Source of the DNA: Roseiarcus sp963779095
GTDB lineage: Bacteria > Pseudomonadota > Alphaproteobacteria > Rhizobiales > Beijerinckiaceae
Reading direction: 5' to 3'
Length of the DNA: 64,000 bases
Assembly (NCBI GenBank): GCA_963779095.1
Contig: CAVZWU010000008.1
Span: 1-64,000, forward strand
This document shows positions 1-8,698 of the stretch, piece by piece (within the stretch, counting starts at the first letter, position 1; each line of letters starts with the position of its first letter). A model generated the notes under the pieces. The model did no database searches, was not told the DNA's origin, and worked only from the letters and a program-made list of their open reading frames with translations. The position numbers were made by a program, and so were the translations under genes.

Positions 1-808
1 ACGAGCTTAAGCGCGCAATTCTTCGGGCCAGAGAATCATCATGATCTTAGCTATTTTTCTCCGAACGCAGTTTCATCTTTGCAATATCTAAATAGGATAG
101 AAACTCAGTCGTGTCGGAAAAATAATTTCTATACGCGGAACGAATATTAGTTGCGTCCGGCGCATTGACCAAAACAATATCGTCTTCGGGATGCTCGCGC
201 TCTGCGCGGAAATAAAATTGCATCGCGTTCTCGAACGGTGGGACCGGCATAACAACCAGCGTCTGGTTCATCGTGAAACGCAGGACGACGGCGCCATTTC
301 TCACGTGCTGCCTGGCGACGTTCAATCCCTTGAGTTGGTTTGTAAGCCACGTTCTACTGTCAATATTATCAAAACGTTCCAACAGATCTTCGTTAGATAG
401 GTCAGGATATACTGATGTCAAATCATCAAATGTCCGCGCAAACATTTCAGATGTTATTTTAAAGAACTCCATATAGTTCTCATCGGCTTGGCTAAATTTG
501 GTTCGCTGACCAGTTATCATAGTCACAACCTCATTTGCTGTGGACCATGCGTGGTTATGAATGGTTCTGTACTGCACTTCTATCATTTGTTCCATTACAA
601 TTAGCATACATATCGGACTTATACGAATAGACATCGTGTATTTCTCTGTAGCCTGAGTTCCTCGGTGCCTGCAGATAATCATATTTTTCTTCAGTATTTT
701 TCTTATCATGATTGTGTTTCGCCCTTAGAAAACTTGCACGGAACTGTCGTAGAGAATTAACGTCAAGAAATATAAGCCTTATTCCAGCGACGTCGTCCAT
801 GCGATCTA

Positions 809-1946
809 GTGCACTGACTTAGACAGAAGGTACAGGGATCTGGGCCAGTTTTTCGAAGATCGCTTTGGCGGACGTTGTCCATACGAACGGTCGACAATCG
901 CTGTTGTGGGACTCGATGTAGCGCGCGATCGCGTTCTGCAAATGGTCGACGGAATGGAAGGCTCCACGTCGGATCCGGCGGCGCGTGATGGCGGAGAAGA
1001 AGCCCTCGACGGCGTTGAGCCAGGAGGCCGATGTCGGGGTGAAATGGAACGTCCAGCGCGGATGATCGGCGAGCCATTTGAGAACCTTGGGCTGTTTGTG
1101 GGCGGCGTAATTGTCGACGATGGCGTGGATGACTTTTCCGGCCGGAACAGCGCGCTCGACGGTATTGAGGAAGCGGATGAACTCCTGGTGGCGATGCCGT
1201 CTCATGCAGCGGCCGATCACGGTTCCATCGAGGAGGTTGAGCGCGGCGAACAGCGTGGTCGTGCCGTTGCGCTTGTAGTCATGGGTCATCGTCCCGCATT
1301 TTCCGGGCTTGAGCGGCAGGCCCGGTTGCGTGCGGTCGAGCGCCTGGATTTGGCCCTTCTCGTCGATCGAGACGACGACCGCGTGCTTGGGCGGGTCCAT
1401 GTAGAGGCCGACGATGTTCTCGACCTTCTCGACGAATTGAGGATCGTTGGAGCGCTTGAAGGTGCGAATGCGGTGCGGCTGCAGCCGATGCGCCTCCCAC
1501 AAGCGCTGCACGGCGCGCAGGCTGACGCCGACGGCTTTGGCCATGGCGCGGCCGGTCCAATGCGTGGCGTGGCCCGGCGGCTCGGAGCAGGTCAGGTCCA
1601 TAACCTTGGCGACGACCCTGGCCGAAAGCGGAGCGCGGCCGGGCTTGCGCGTCTTGTCGCGCAGCAGACCATGGACGCCCTGCTCGGCGTATCGCGCTTG
1701 CCAGCGCCAGACCGCGGGTCGGCTGACGCCCGCCCGCCGCGCCACTTCCTGCACAGGCAAACGGTCGGCCGAACAAAGGACGATGTGCGCCCGCCGCACA
1801 TGTTTAAGTGGGCGATTGCGATCCGCGACAATGGCCAGCAGACGCTGGCGATCTTCGCTGGGAGGAAGGACACAGACGGTTTGAGCCATGCCCACAGACT
1901 CGCACATCCACCCGAATTTGTGAATCATCCGTCTGTGTCAGTGCAC
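809..1946 (-). mobile_element. IS630-family insertion sequence, copy 1
   Basis: The element is 1138 bp. Its imperfect terminal inverted repeats both start GTGCACTGAC and continue with a similar AGAC core. It is flanked by TA at 807-808 and 1947-1948, the expected IS630 target duplication. It holds a single transposase gene on the minus strand. A second copy of identical length lies at 29008-30145 in opposite orientation. Insertion interrupted the RelA/SpoT-domain gene. Confidence 0.95.
819..1928 (-). CDS. IS630-family transposase
   Basis: This 369-residue DDE transposase cuts and pastes the element into TA sites. An N-terminal helix-turn-helix of the Sx PAVWRW type is near residues 60-95. 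The catalytic domain shows VSIDEKGQ (first Asp, near 185), IVDNYAAH (second Asp) and TSASWLNAVEGFF (Glu). The frame is intact and nearly fills the element. The protein differs from copy 2 at one residue (E here, K there, in the RYI-E/K-SHNS stretch), so transposition was recent. A long open frame on the opposite strand is a codon-bias shadow. Confidence 0.95.
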   Translation of the reverse strand: MIHKFGWMCESVGMAQTVCVLPPSEDRQRLLAIVADRNRPLKHVRRAHIVLCSADRLPVQEVARRAGVSRPAVWRWQARYAEQGVHGLLRDKTRKPGRAPLSARVVAKVMDLTCSEPPGHATHWTGRAMAKAVGVSLRAVQRLWEAHRLQPHRIRTFKRSNDPQFVEKVENIVGLYMDPPKHAVVVSIDEKGQIQALDRTQPGLPLKPGKCGTMTHDYKRNGTTTLFAALNLLDGTVIGRCMRRHRHQEFIRFLNTVERAVPAGKVIHAIVDNYAAHKQPKVLKWLADHPRWTFHFTPTSASWLNAVEGFFSAITRRRIRRGAFHSVDHLQNAIARYIESHNSDCRPFVWTTSAKAIFEKLAQIPVPSV

Positions 1947-2380
1947 TAGCTGCATATGTGGCTCCCTATGCAGCTTATCTATGATCGTAAGCCGCCTCTT
2001 GTGGCGTCGAGCGATAGTTATATGTTTGCCGCGCGCTCGGTTGCGTAACATTACGTTGAACGCGTTCATAACGTTGAGGTGTGACGCGCGCCATATTTCG
2101 AGCGATGAGGCGTCCTCTGCGGTGAGAGGGAGCCCAGATCTAAGTTTTTCCCCTATTCTATTCAAATTGCCTTTTGTGCCCCATGGAAACTGACCAGGGG
2201 GAGGCATTGAGTCGGCCATGATTGCGGAACTTTCTGAATCAAGCCAATGGTAGAGCGCCGTTCTAAGAACGTCCACCCTTGAGTCGAAGAATCCATATGC
2301 AACCATGTCTTGCCAATAGAATGCGTGGCGGCCTCGTTTCCGGTGGACCGATGCCTGATCGGGAACCGACGAGTCCGCTA

Positions 2381-2475
2381 GTGGATAGAATCAAACGCTT
2401 CGAACCCCTTGCAAGCCGGAGAACTCCTTGAAATTGCGGAAGGCGCCCGGACTCTTACGTTTGATTTTGACCACT
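2381..2475. repeat. MITE-like 95-bp element with terminal inverted repeats
   Basis: The ends GTGGATAGAATCAAACG (2381-2397) and, reverse-complemented from the right end, GTGGTCAAAATCAAACG match at all but three positions. TA flanks both ends (2379-2380 and 2476-2477). The small size, inverted ends and TA flanks suggest a non-autonomous element mobilised by an IS630/Tc1-like transposase. The ends differ from those of the IS630 copies in this window. The rest of 2310-2799 holds no convincing gene. Confidence 0.55.
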
Positions 2476-2799
2476 AGGTTCGTTTGACAGAAAGTATACA
2501 GAGGATTCTGGGTGGACCAAGGATTTGTCAGCCACAACCTGAATGGAGCACGAAAAAACCAAATGATCTCAATGCATCAGCCGGATCGAAACATGAGGAC
2601 GAGTTTTTCCGGCGCGTCCCGTTGTGAGGGCGCTTTTCGTCTCCTCTCTTCATCTGGTCCGATGCGGTCACCCTCATGTTCGCGTATTGTGAAGGCTTCA
2701 AACCCCGCCGAGAGACCCAATGGAGGCGGGCATAAGAGCAGAGTTCCACAGGGACCCGCGATGGGTGTTGTCGTTCAGCGACATTGGATGGAAGGAGAT

Positions 2800-2936
2800 C
2801 GGAAGCCGCCTCGCGTCGGGCGCGCCAAATGACCCGGCAGGACAGGGGCCGGTTCATCACGCTCGAAGGCGGGGAGGGCGTTGGCAAGTCGGTCCAGGCC
2901 AGGCGGCTCGAGGCGCGCCTCGCCGGGCTTGGGCTC
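2800..2936 (+). pseudogene. Orphan 5' fragment of thymidylate kinase (tmk)
   Basis: These 137 bp align without gaps to 17598-17734, the start of the intact tmk, with six mismatches. The start codon is at 2829 and the first 36 codons are kept, including the P-loop GGEGVGKS. All six differences are silent. After codon 36 the frame runs into unrelated sequence and no kinase body follows. The copy is dead as a kinase. The silent-only divergence suggests it came from another functional tmk rather than from recent copying of the local gene. The 250 bp after it hold nothing recognisable. Confidence 0.9.
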
Positions 2937-3185
2937 AAAGTCGCCCAGGCCGTTCCCTTTCGGCCTTCTCAATCCAAAAGCAGCGCCGACGAGGTCAAAA
3001 CCCAATCGCCGCCTAAGGACGGCGACCGCTATCGGCGGATAGCGGGCGCAGGTCGGCACCGCAGTTGCCGACTGCAATGCGCAAAAAGCGGACATTGCGC
3101 GACGACGTCTCAATATCGCAATAGAGGCAAAGCGGTCGCTTGATCGCCAGCATGGAGGTCGGTCGCCTGTCACCGAGGGCGCGGC

Positions 3186-4061
3186 TTACTCGGACCCGCA
3201 TTCGTTGAGTGGCGGGGTTGGCTTGCCGGTGAGCAGGGCGGTCAGAGCCGCAGCCGTGCCGATCGGGGCGCCGACATAGATCGTCGAACCAGTTTTGCCG
3301 TTGGCGACCTCGCTCTTGCAATATTTGAAGAAGGATTTGTCGCACGGGTATGGCCCGAGAATCTGATAGCCTTGGGCGCTGCCGGAACTGGCGTCGGTGA
3401 TGGGGCAGGAACAGATGATCTGCCCCTTCGGCACGGGCTTGTCGAAGCCCGGGAACGTCGTCTCCTCGGTGCTGCGGAAGCATAAGCCGCCATCGCATTG
3501 CGCGTAGGCGCCGCCGGACTTTCCGCCCTCGCAGGTGTAGATCCCGCCGCCGCCCTGCGGCGAAGCGACCTGCGCGGGCAGACTATAGGTGCTCACCATG
3601 TATTTGTTGTCCGCCCCGGCGGCGTTGACCGCGCAGACTTCCACCCCTTTGCCCATCGGAAACGGCAGACTGATGCTGTCGCCGTGCTTCTCCTCGCACT
3701 GGCAGTAAGCGACGCCGTCGTACACGTTGCAGCGCGCAGCGGCGCAAAGCGCATAAGTCTGATCCTTGCATACCTTGAACGATGAGCCGGCCATCGCGTC
3801 GAGGAGCTTGTCGAGGCAAGGTTTGGGCAGCTGGCCCATCTTGTCCTGCATGCACGCTTTCATGCGTCCGATGTCGGGCAGCACGTCCGAGCAGAGTCGC
3901 CAGACATCGCCGGCGCACGCCTTGATGATCCCGAAATCCTGATCCAGCCGCTCCTGCGCCGACGCGGGCGCGGCTGCGCCCGCTATCATCGCAAACGCGG
4001 CCAACCCCGCGCCGATCAGCCGTGTCTTTGCGGCCCTCTTCCAGCGTGAGCGCATATCCAT
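3186..4061 (-). CDS. Secreted cysteine-rich protein
   Basis: The 291-residue product starts with a basic stretch, a hydrophobic segment and a cleavage site near ASAQE, so it is probably exported to the periplasm. Residues about 45-95 contain FGIIKACAGDVWRLCSD and further spaced cysteines resembling the Cys-rich repeat (GLG1/FGFR-type) found in many proteobacterial exported proteins. The rest contains CQCEEKHGDS, several C-x-C and glycine-rich loops and no catalytic motif I recognise. The many cysteines suggest disulfides formed in the periplasm. It is the distal gene of a same-strand cluster of small secreted proteins (3186-5359). Function unknown. Confidence 0.75.
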   Translation of the reverse strand: MDMRSRWKRAAKTRLIGAGLAAFAMIAGAAAPASAQERLDQDFGIIKACAGDVWRLCSDVLPDIGRMKACMQDKMGQLPKPCLDKLLDAMAGSSFKVCKDQTYALCAAARCNVYDGVAYCQCEEKHGDSISLPFPMGKGVEVCAVNAAGADNKYMVSTYSLPAQVASPQGGGGIYTCEGGKSGGAYAQCDGGLCFRSTEETTFPGFDKPVPKGQIICSCPITDASSGSAQGYQILGPYPCDKSFFKYCKSEVANGKTGSTIYVGAPIGTAAALTALLTGKPTPPLNECGSE

Positions 4062-4102
4062 CCCTCTCTTTGTGCTCTGTGTCGCGCCATTCGCGCCGCG
4101 CG

Positions 4103-4510
4103 TCAGTTCGTTCCTGGTGAGGCCCCGGAGAGGCCGACCGTCCTGATTCGAAGGTCGGCCGCGAAGCGGTCATTCGCGATTTCATTCTCGGAGTTGAGCC
4201 CCGTGTCGACGTCGACCCAGGAGCCCAGGCACCAATGGTCAAGCCGAGGCGCCTTGCAGTCCGCGGTCACCGGGCCGGGATCGCAAACGCAATATTTGTC
4301 GGCGTGCGGCGTTACGCCTGGCACGTCCTTTCGCTCGCCCGCAGGCAAAGCGAAATTCATCTGGGAGCCGCCGGTCTGCACCGCGAACTGGCACACATGG
4401 CCGCGCGGCGAAGCGCACAGAAAGGTCACGGTTTGCTGGGCGCTCGCCGCGCTCGTGAGGCAGATCGGCGCCAAAATGCAAAGCGCCGTCGACAGAAGCA
4501 GTTTTTTCAT
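4103..4510 (-). CDS. Small secreted protein, function unknown
   Basis: The 135-residue product begins MKKLLLSTALCILAP and has a signal peptide ending near ASAQQ. The start is supported by a strong GGGGGAGG ribosome binding site a few bases upstream of the ATG. The mature part is about 110 residues with seven cysteines (for example YCVCDPGP) and no motif I can assign. It lies 10 bp after the HdeA-like gene and 41 bp before the cysteine-rich gene, so co-transcription is likely. Confidence 0.7.
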   Translation of the reverse strand: MKKLLLSTALCILAPICLTSAASAQQTVTFLCASPRGHVCQFAVQTGGSQMNFALPAGERKDVPGVTPHADKYCVCDPGPVTADCKAPRLDHWCLGSWVDVDTGLNSENEIANDRFAADLRIRTVGLSGASPGTN

Positions 4511-4520
4511 AACCTCCCCC

Positions 4521-4877
4521 TCACTTCTCTTGCATCAAACCTTCAACGCGCATGTCGTGCAGGTTCACGGCGATGGCGTGAATGATCTTCTCGTCATGGT
4601 GCTGCTTGCAGTATTCTATGACGTCGTGCTCGAGTTCGCGGCCCTTCTTGTAGTCCATGTAGTGCTTGTGATCGAGGCCGTTGTACCAGCCGCTATACCA
4701 GGACATCAGGTCGTTGGCGTCGCCCTGATAGGTGTTGGCGAGCTCGGCGCAGGTGAGCGCGGTCACGTCGATAAAGCCGTTGGCGTCGACATAGGCCGAA
4801 AGGCCGACGGGATCGGCCAACGCCGCGCCGCCCGTGGATAGCGCCATCACAAAACCGAAGAGCATCGCTTTTTTCAT
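4521..4877 (-). CDS. HdeA/HdeB-like periplasmic protein
   Basis: The 118-residue product starts MKKAMLFGFVMAL with a signal peptide cleaved near ALADP. The mature domain carries LTCAELANTYQGD and, about 50 residues on, VIEYCKQH, giving the two cysteines that form the single disulfide of the HdeA/HdeB fold. In enterobacteria HdeA unfolds at low pH and holds periplasmic proteins soluble; a similar role here is inferred from fold only. A longer frame opens upstream, but the start at 4877 is preferred because the signal peptide begins there. Its neighbours are all exported or membrane proteins. Confidence 0.75.
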   Translation of the reverse strand: MKKAMLFGFVMALSTGGAALADPVGLSAYVDANGFIDVTALTCAELANTYQGDANDLMSWYSGWYNGLDHKHYMDYKKGRELEHDVIEYCKQHHDEKIIHAIAVNLHDMRVEGLMQEK

Positions 4878-4966
4878 TTCATAGTCCTTTCCAACCCTTC
4901 CCGGGCGCTCGACCCACCGAGCCGCTCCGGAATCTTGCCAAAGTCCCTTCGGCCTCGCGCCTTTCG

Positions 4967-5359
4967 TCATTCAGCGCGCGCTTTCATCCACGCCCGCGCC
5001 AGCAGAATTGCGAGAACCGCATGGGCCGCCGCGGCAGGCCAAAGCAACACGCCGCCGATCGTCCCGCCGAAGCCAACGACAATGAGATAGAGCGCCGCCA
5101 GCACGCTCAGCGCGAGCAGCGGCGCAAGCGTCCGGGAGCTTCCGGCCTCGGCGCCGCGCGGCCAGCAGCCGACGGCGAGACAGACCATGACAAGCCCGGC
5201 GATGCGGCCGGTCGCCTCTCCTGCCCCGTTCAGGTCCGAACCGAAGAGAAGGCGCGCCAACAACGACGGCGCGACGATGAGCCCGACCCCGGTCAGGACT
5301 TCGAGGCCCGATGCGGCGCGCATCCAAAGTGTCGCTGACGACGCCTCTCCTGAGCTCAT
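4967..5359 (-). CDS. Small integral membrane protein
   Basis: The 130-residue product has about four hydrophobic helices: around LEVLTGVGLIVAPSLLARLL, GRIAGLVMVCLAVGC, LAPLLALSVLAALYLIVVG and the alanine-rich VLLWPAAAAHAVLAILLA. The start at 5359 is chosen because GGGAGGAAA lies directly upstream; an in-frame upstream ATG at 5422 has no such site. It is the first gene of the minus-strand cluster 5359-3186, about 130 bp downstream of the palindrome at 5490-5506. No family function is assigned. Confidence 0.7.
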   Translation of the reverse strand: MSSGEASSATLWMRAASGLEVLTGVGLIVAPSLLARLLFGSDLNGAGEATGRIAGLVMVCLAVGCWPRGAEAGSSRTLAPLLALSVLAALYLIVVGFGGTIGGVLLWPAAAAHAVLAILLARAWMKARAE

Positions 5360-5489
5360 CGGTCGTTTCCTCCCGCAGCGGATACAAGCGCCCGCCCGAC
5401 GGATTGGCGCCGACTGAAACACATTTTCCGGGAAACGGCGATCGCGAACTCATCCCCTGCGCGGTCTAGGCATAAGTTGGAATCCCGGC

Positions 5490-5506
5490 TTGGCATTTGA
5501 CGCCAA
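5490..5506. promoter_or_regulatory. 17-bp palindromic site, probable regulator operator
   Basis: TTGGCATTTGACGCCAA has a TTGGC/GCCAA dyad. It is identical to the site at 12197-12213, which sits between a live AraC-type regulator and a secreted-protein gene. Here it lies upstream of the minus-strand secreted cluster and next to the remnant of a related regulator. Operator function is inferred from position and duplication. Confidence 0.5.
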
Positions 5507-5590
5507 AATCTCCACGCGGCCCAACGTCGCCTGAATGCCCGGGTCGGATCGTACGACACCCGCCGCGATTTCCGTGATGCGCAGCGCATC
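5507..5590 (+). pseudogene. Remnant of the 5' end of an AraC-family regulator
   Basis: Around 5544-5585 the sequence aligns with the leader and first codons of the regulator at 12263: GGTCGGATCGTACGAC here against GATCGGATGGTGCGAT there. The codons that follow read T-P-A-A-I-S-V-M-R against M-P-A-A-I-P-L-I-R, differing mainly at third positions. The start codon is now ACA (5556-5558), and homology fades after about ten codons. The rest of the gap to 5705 holds nothing recognisable. Confidence 0.5.
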
Positions 5591-5705
5591 CCAAGCGTCG
5601 CTGGACGCGCCGCCCCCTCGTGATCAACATGCTTTCCGCTCACAATCGCAGCCTGTCTTATAATTGCGCTCAATCGCCCGCCTTCCCGACGAGGCGGACG
5701 AGTCG

Positions 5706-6923
5706 TCAGCGGACAGCGGTTTCGAGACCGGGGGGTTGCTTGCGCCACGGGTAGCCGTGCAAGGCCTTTTGATACGCAAACTCGTAGAGTGAGTTCATGT
5801 AAGCCCGATCGAACATTTCCTTCGATACGCGTTCGAAGTCGTCAGGTATGTACGCCAAATTATAGTCGATGTTGTATCGCTTGCAGAGCAACGCGACGCG
5901 GAACAGGTCGGCTACACCCTGTGTCTTAATGAGCGTCGAGATTGAGCGACCCGCGACGGGCAGGAGCGCATCGTTCACGGCCTGATATTCGGGTCCAACT
6001 CTCGCGTCCTGAATGATGAAGGCGCGACGGCGCGGCTTCCACCCAATCGCTTCGTCCACGAGCTTGGGATCGTAGCCGGGCGGAAACAGGAAGACCTGTC
6101 GCGTCACGCCGCCGTCCACATGAAGCTCGTCATAGACTTTCCCGTCTACGGTGACCTTCATGCGCACTGGCGGAAACACGCCCGGTATGCTGGCGGACGC
6201 CGTGATGATGCGACGGGCGAGTTCGAGCGCGTCCGGCCTGCCGCTGTCAGCGATGGCGCCAATGTTCCAGATGACCGCACGCTGCGCGTCCAAATCGGTC
6301 GTCCCGACGAAAAGCGCTCGGCCTTTGCGGTACTCCTGCGCGATGGCGTTTAAGACCTGCTTCGTCATGTAGCGAGCAATCAGTTTCTCAAAGAGAGCAT
6401 CCGAACTGATGCTCGGCGCCAAGCTGACCGCCGCGAAGAGGACATTCACTCGCGCGATATCGGCGGTTGATATGGTCGTGTAGGCTTCCTTCAAAATCGC
6501 GTCGTAGTCTGAGCCGAGAAACGCAAACGGGGCGATCAGCGATCCCGTGCTGACCCCAGTCACGACGTCGAACTTTGGCCGCGTCCCCGCCGCGCTCCAA
6601 CCGTTCAGCAATCCGGCGCCGAACGCTCCGTCCTCGCCGCCGCCCGAAAGCGACAGATAATTGATATCGACGCGGCGTCCTTTCAGATTCTGGCCTGGAT
6701 GGGCAAGCTCCGCGGCATGAATCCCGACCGCGGCGAGGCGGCGAAGGTCCGGGGCTTCGCTCGAATAGAAACGGATATTGTGGTAACCCTCGACATCCGA
6801 CTGATCGATGAGATCTCGAGGAACGGGCGTGAGCCCGGGGTCCGTTGCGTAGCAGCCGGCCAACGCCATGAAACACACAACGGCGAGCAGCGATTTCACC
6901 CAGCGCAGTACGCGGGACAACAT
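5706..6923 (-). CDS. Patatin-like phospholipase, lipoprotein
   Basis: The 405-residue product has a lipoprotein signal with lipobox LAGC at about residue 23, so it is probably membrane anchored. The patatin domain shows the oxyanion motif GGGEDGAFGAG near residue 95, the nucleophile elbow GVSTG near 124 and the catalytic DGG (HVDGGVT) near 270, so the Ser-Asp dyad is intact. Such enzymes hydrolyse acyl esters of phospholipids. It is transcribed on the minus strand, away from the small secreted cluster by 280 bp, and begins close to the end of the IS-interrupted secreted gene. Substrate unknown. Confidence 0.9.
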   Translation of the reverse strand: MLSRVLRWVKSLLAVVCFMALAGCYATDPGLTPVPRDLIDQSDVEGYHNIRFYSSEAPDLRRLAAVGIHAAELAHPGQNLKGRRVDINYLSLSGGGEDGAFGAGLLNGWSAAGTRPKFDVVTGVSTGSLIAPFAFLGSDYDAILKEAYTTISTADIARVNVLFAAVSLAPSISSDALFEKLIARYMTKQVLNAIAQEYRKGRALFVGTTDLDAQRAVIWNIGAIADSGRPDALELARRIITASASIPGVFPPVRMKVTVDGKVYDELHVDGGVTRQVFLFPPGYDPKLVDEAIGWKPRRRAFIIQDARVGPEYQAVNDALLPVAGRSISTLIKTQGVADLFRVALLCKRYNIDYNLAYIPDDFERVSKEMFDRAYMNSLYEFAYQKALHGYPWRKQPPGLETAVR

Positions 6924-7178
6924 CTACGTTATTCCAGCGCGTAGATTCAACACTCGCCTTCAGTAGTAAGGCGGATAGGGATAGGCGCCGCATGCCGGGC
7001 CAGCCGGATAGTAGGGATACGGACGATGGGGCGGCGGCGGCGCCGAGGCGGCGTAGAAGGCCGCGCGGCGGGCCGTCCTTCGCGCGACGCCGGCGAAGGA
7101 AAGGGGCGTGAATGGCAGCCCGATGATGTCGATGAAGACCGCAGCCGGTCCGTCGCCGCCTTTAAGATTGCCTTCTAG

Positions 7179-8694
7179 TTCTACTGTGTCACGATGATCC
7201 CGGATTGGATCGTCGTGATGGCAAAGCTTGGCAACACGGGCAGCGCATGAGGCTGCGGGCGAGCGCGATCGTGAGTTGCCTTCGGATCGTCGCGATCGAA
7301 TTTTCGACATGTCGTTCGGGTCGGATTGGCGGCGCCTCTGGGTTTGGGACGCGAGGATAGGCGAGACATTTGGCGCTGCCGGGGGCCTGAGGGGGGAATC
7401 GCCGCTCGTTCGCGGATGAGAAAACCGTAGGCGGCGATGCAGAGGACGGCGTGGTGATGGAATCCGCGCCAGCTTCGCCCTTCGAAATGGGCGAGGCCGA
7501 GCTCGCTTTTGAGTTCCTCGTAGTCGCGCTCGATGCGCCAGCGCAATTTGGCCGTGTCGACGAGAACGTCGAAAGGGATGTCTTCGGGCAGGGTCGAAAG
7601 CCAGTATTTCGTCGGCTCTTTTTCGCCCTCGGGCCATTCGATGAGAAGCCATTCCAGCGGATGAGGCGTTGAAAACTTCCAGTCCCGCGAAGCCGGCCGG
7701 ATCCGCACGGCGGCGAAGCGCGAAGACAAGATTTCGTTAGAGCCCTCCCGCCATGGAACGATGCGCCAAGCCTCCTCGGGAAGCCCCCGCGCCAGCGTCT
7801 TGGCGGCAACAGGGATACGCCCGCCGTCGCGGCGCATACGCGATGGCGGGCGGCCTCGTCCGCTCCAGGGTTTGGGCGGCAGCGGTTCGACGCCAGGCGG
7901 CCAGACGCTGAGCGTCGATTGCACGCCAACCACATAGGTCAAACCGCTGGCTGTTACGGCGGAGCGGAACGCGCCGTCGGCCCCATAACCGGCATCGGTC
8001 AGCAGGACGCCCGGAGCGACGCCCGCTGCGAGGGCGGCCCTGATCTGAGCGAGGGCGATCTCTGGTTTGGTCTGGAATGTCACGTCGTCCGGGACACCAG
8101 CCTCCTTGCGCCGGGCTTCGTCCACAGCCCAATCTTCCGGCAGATAAAGCCGATAGGCAATCGGCAGGCTCGCCGCATGATTGGCGATCGAAAGCGTCAC
8201 CGCGATCTGACAATTGTCGGTCTTGCCGAGCCGCCCGCAATATTGCCGGGCGACGCCCACTGAATGAACGCCTTTCTTGGCGAAGCCCGTGTCGTCGACA
8301 ATCCAGGCCTCGATCTTCCCTTGCGCCTCGATCGCCGGCAGGACCAGTTCGCGCGCCTTGGCCAGAACCGCCTCGTCCGACCAAGCCGCCTGGCCGACCA
8401 GATGCAGAAGCGATTGATGCTTGGCCGAAACCCGAGCCGGCGCAATAATCGCCGCCATTGGCTCGACGCTCTTGCGTTCGCCGGGCATCAACAGGCCAGT
8501 GCAATAATCTTTGAAAGGCCCCGCACGATCCTCGCGGCGCAAAACTGTCGCCAAGGCTTCAACATATTCAGAAAAACGCGATTTACTCGATTGCGTCCAA
8601 AGCTCCATCTTCCCCGCCATTCGCCGACCAGCCGAATCGGCAGGTTACCAAATCCAAAGGCGCAGCGAATTTGCGCAAATGTGACTCAGTAGAA
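7179..8694 (-). mobile_element. IS701-family insertion sequence
   Basis: The element is 1516 bp, with ends TTCTACTGTGTCAC and (reverse-complemented) TTCTACTGAGTCAC. It is flanked by CTAG at 7175-7178 and 8695-8698, which fits the YTAR 4-bp target duplication known for IS701. It is the first of three elements at this site. Confidence 0.9.
7181..8620 (-). CDS. IS701-family transposase, C-terminus probably frameshifted
   Basis: The 479-residue DDE transposase shows IEAWIVDDTGFAKKG (first Asp), the YCGRLGKTDNCQIAV block, LLTDAGYGADG (second Asp) and WRIERDYEELKSELGL (Glu). These are typical of IS701 and all present. After AAYGFLIRER the family-like ending (PIRPERHVENSIATIRRQ, then RCPCC) lies in another frame. 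A few extra bases near 7405-7415 (CGAACGAG where CGAG is expected) therefore probably shift the last 70 codons into an unrelated reading that runs into the terminal repeat. Activity is doubtful. Confidence 0.85.
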   Translation of the reverse strand: MAGKMELWTQSSKSRFSEYVEALATVLRREDRAGPFKDYCTGLLMPGERKSVEPMAAIIAPARVSAKHQSLLHLVGQAAWSDEAVLAKARELVLPAIEAQGKIEAWIVDDTGFAKKGVHSVGVARQYCGRLGKTDNCQIAVTLSIANHAASLPIAYRLYLPEDWAVDEARRKEAGVPDDVTFQTKPEIALAQIRAALAAGVAPGVLLTDAGYGADGAFRSAVTASGLTYVVGVQSTLSVWPPGVEPLPPKPWSGRGRPPSRMRRDGGRIPVAAKTLARGLPEEAWRIVPWREGSNEILSSRFAAVRIRPASRDWKFSTPHPLEWLLIEWPEGEKEPTKYWLSTLPEDIPFDVLVDTAKLRWRIERDYEELKSELGLAHFEGRSWRGFHHHAVLCIAAYGFLIRERAAIPPSGPRQRQMSRLSSRPKPRGAANPTRTTCRKFDRDDPKATHDRARPQPHALPVLPSFAITTIQSGIIVTQ

Positions 8695-8698
8695 CTAG

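Larger units (their letters stand above)
47..2219 (-). pseudogene. RelA/SpoT-domain (ppGpp synthetase-like) gene split by IS630 and frameshifted
   Basis: The family makes or transfers pyrophosphate to (p)ppGpp-type nucleotides. The N-terminal part (minus strand, from an ATG at 2219 to 1949) contains ARRHKRRLTIIDKLHREP. The next part (806 down to about 588) starts MDDVAGIRLIF and includes NSGYREIH. The last part (to 47) has IEVQYRTIHNHAWSTANEVV, the synthetase ExQxRT/HAW motif. Removing the element at 809-1946 and one TA joins the first two parts in frame as HMQLDRMDDVAG. A second lesion at the TTT of 586-588 looks like one extra base; without it the reading is NGTMIEVQYRT. No HD hydrolase domain is visible, so it resembles a stand-alone synthetase-domain protein. 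A longer start at 2306 exists but has no ribosome binding site. The gene is AT-richer than its surroundings, suggesting transfer. Confidence 0.85.

Noticed and set aside
906..1949. 347-codon open frame antisense to the IS630 transposase (and its twin at 29005-30048)
   Set aside because: It mirrors the transposase gene exactly, has no family motif, and arises from high-GC codon bias in both IS copies.
2784..3143. 119-codon frame including the tmk fragment read as a real kinase
   Set aside because: Only the first 36 kinase codons are present; the rest is unrelated and in-frame by chance.
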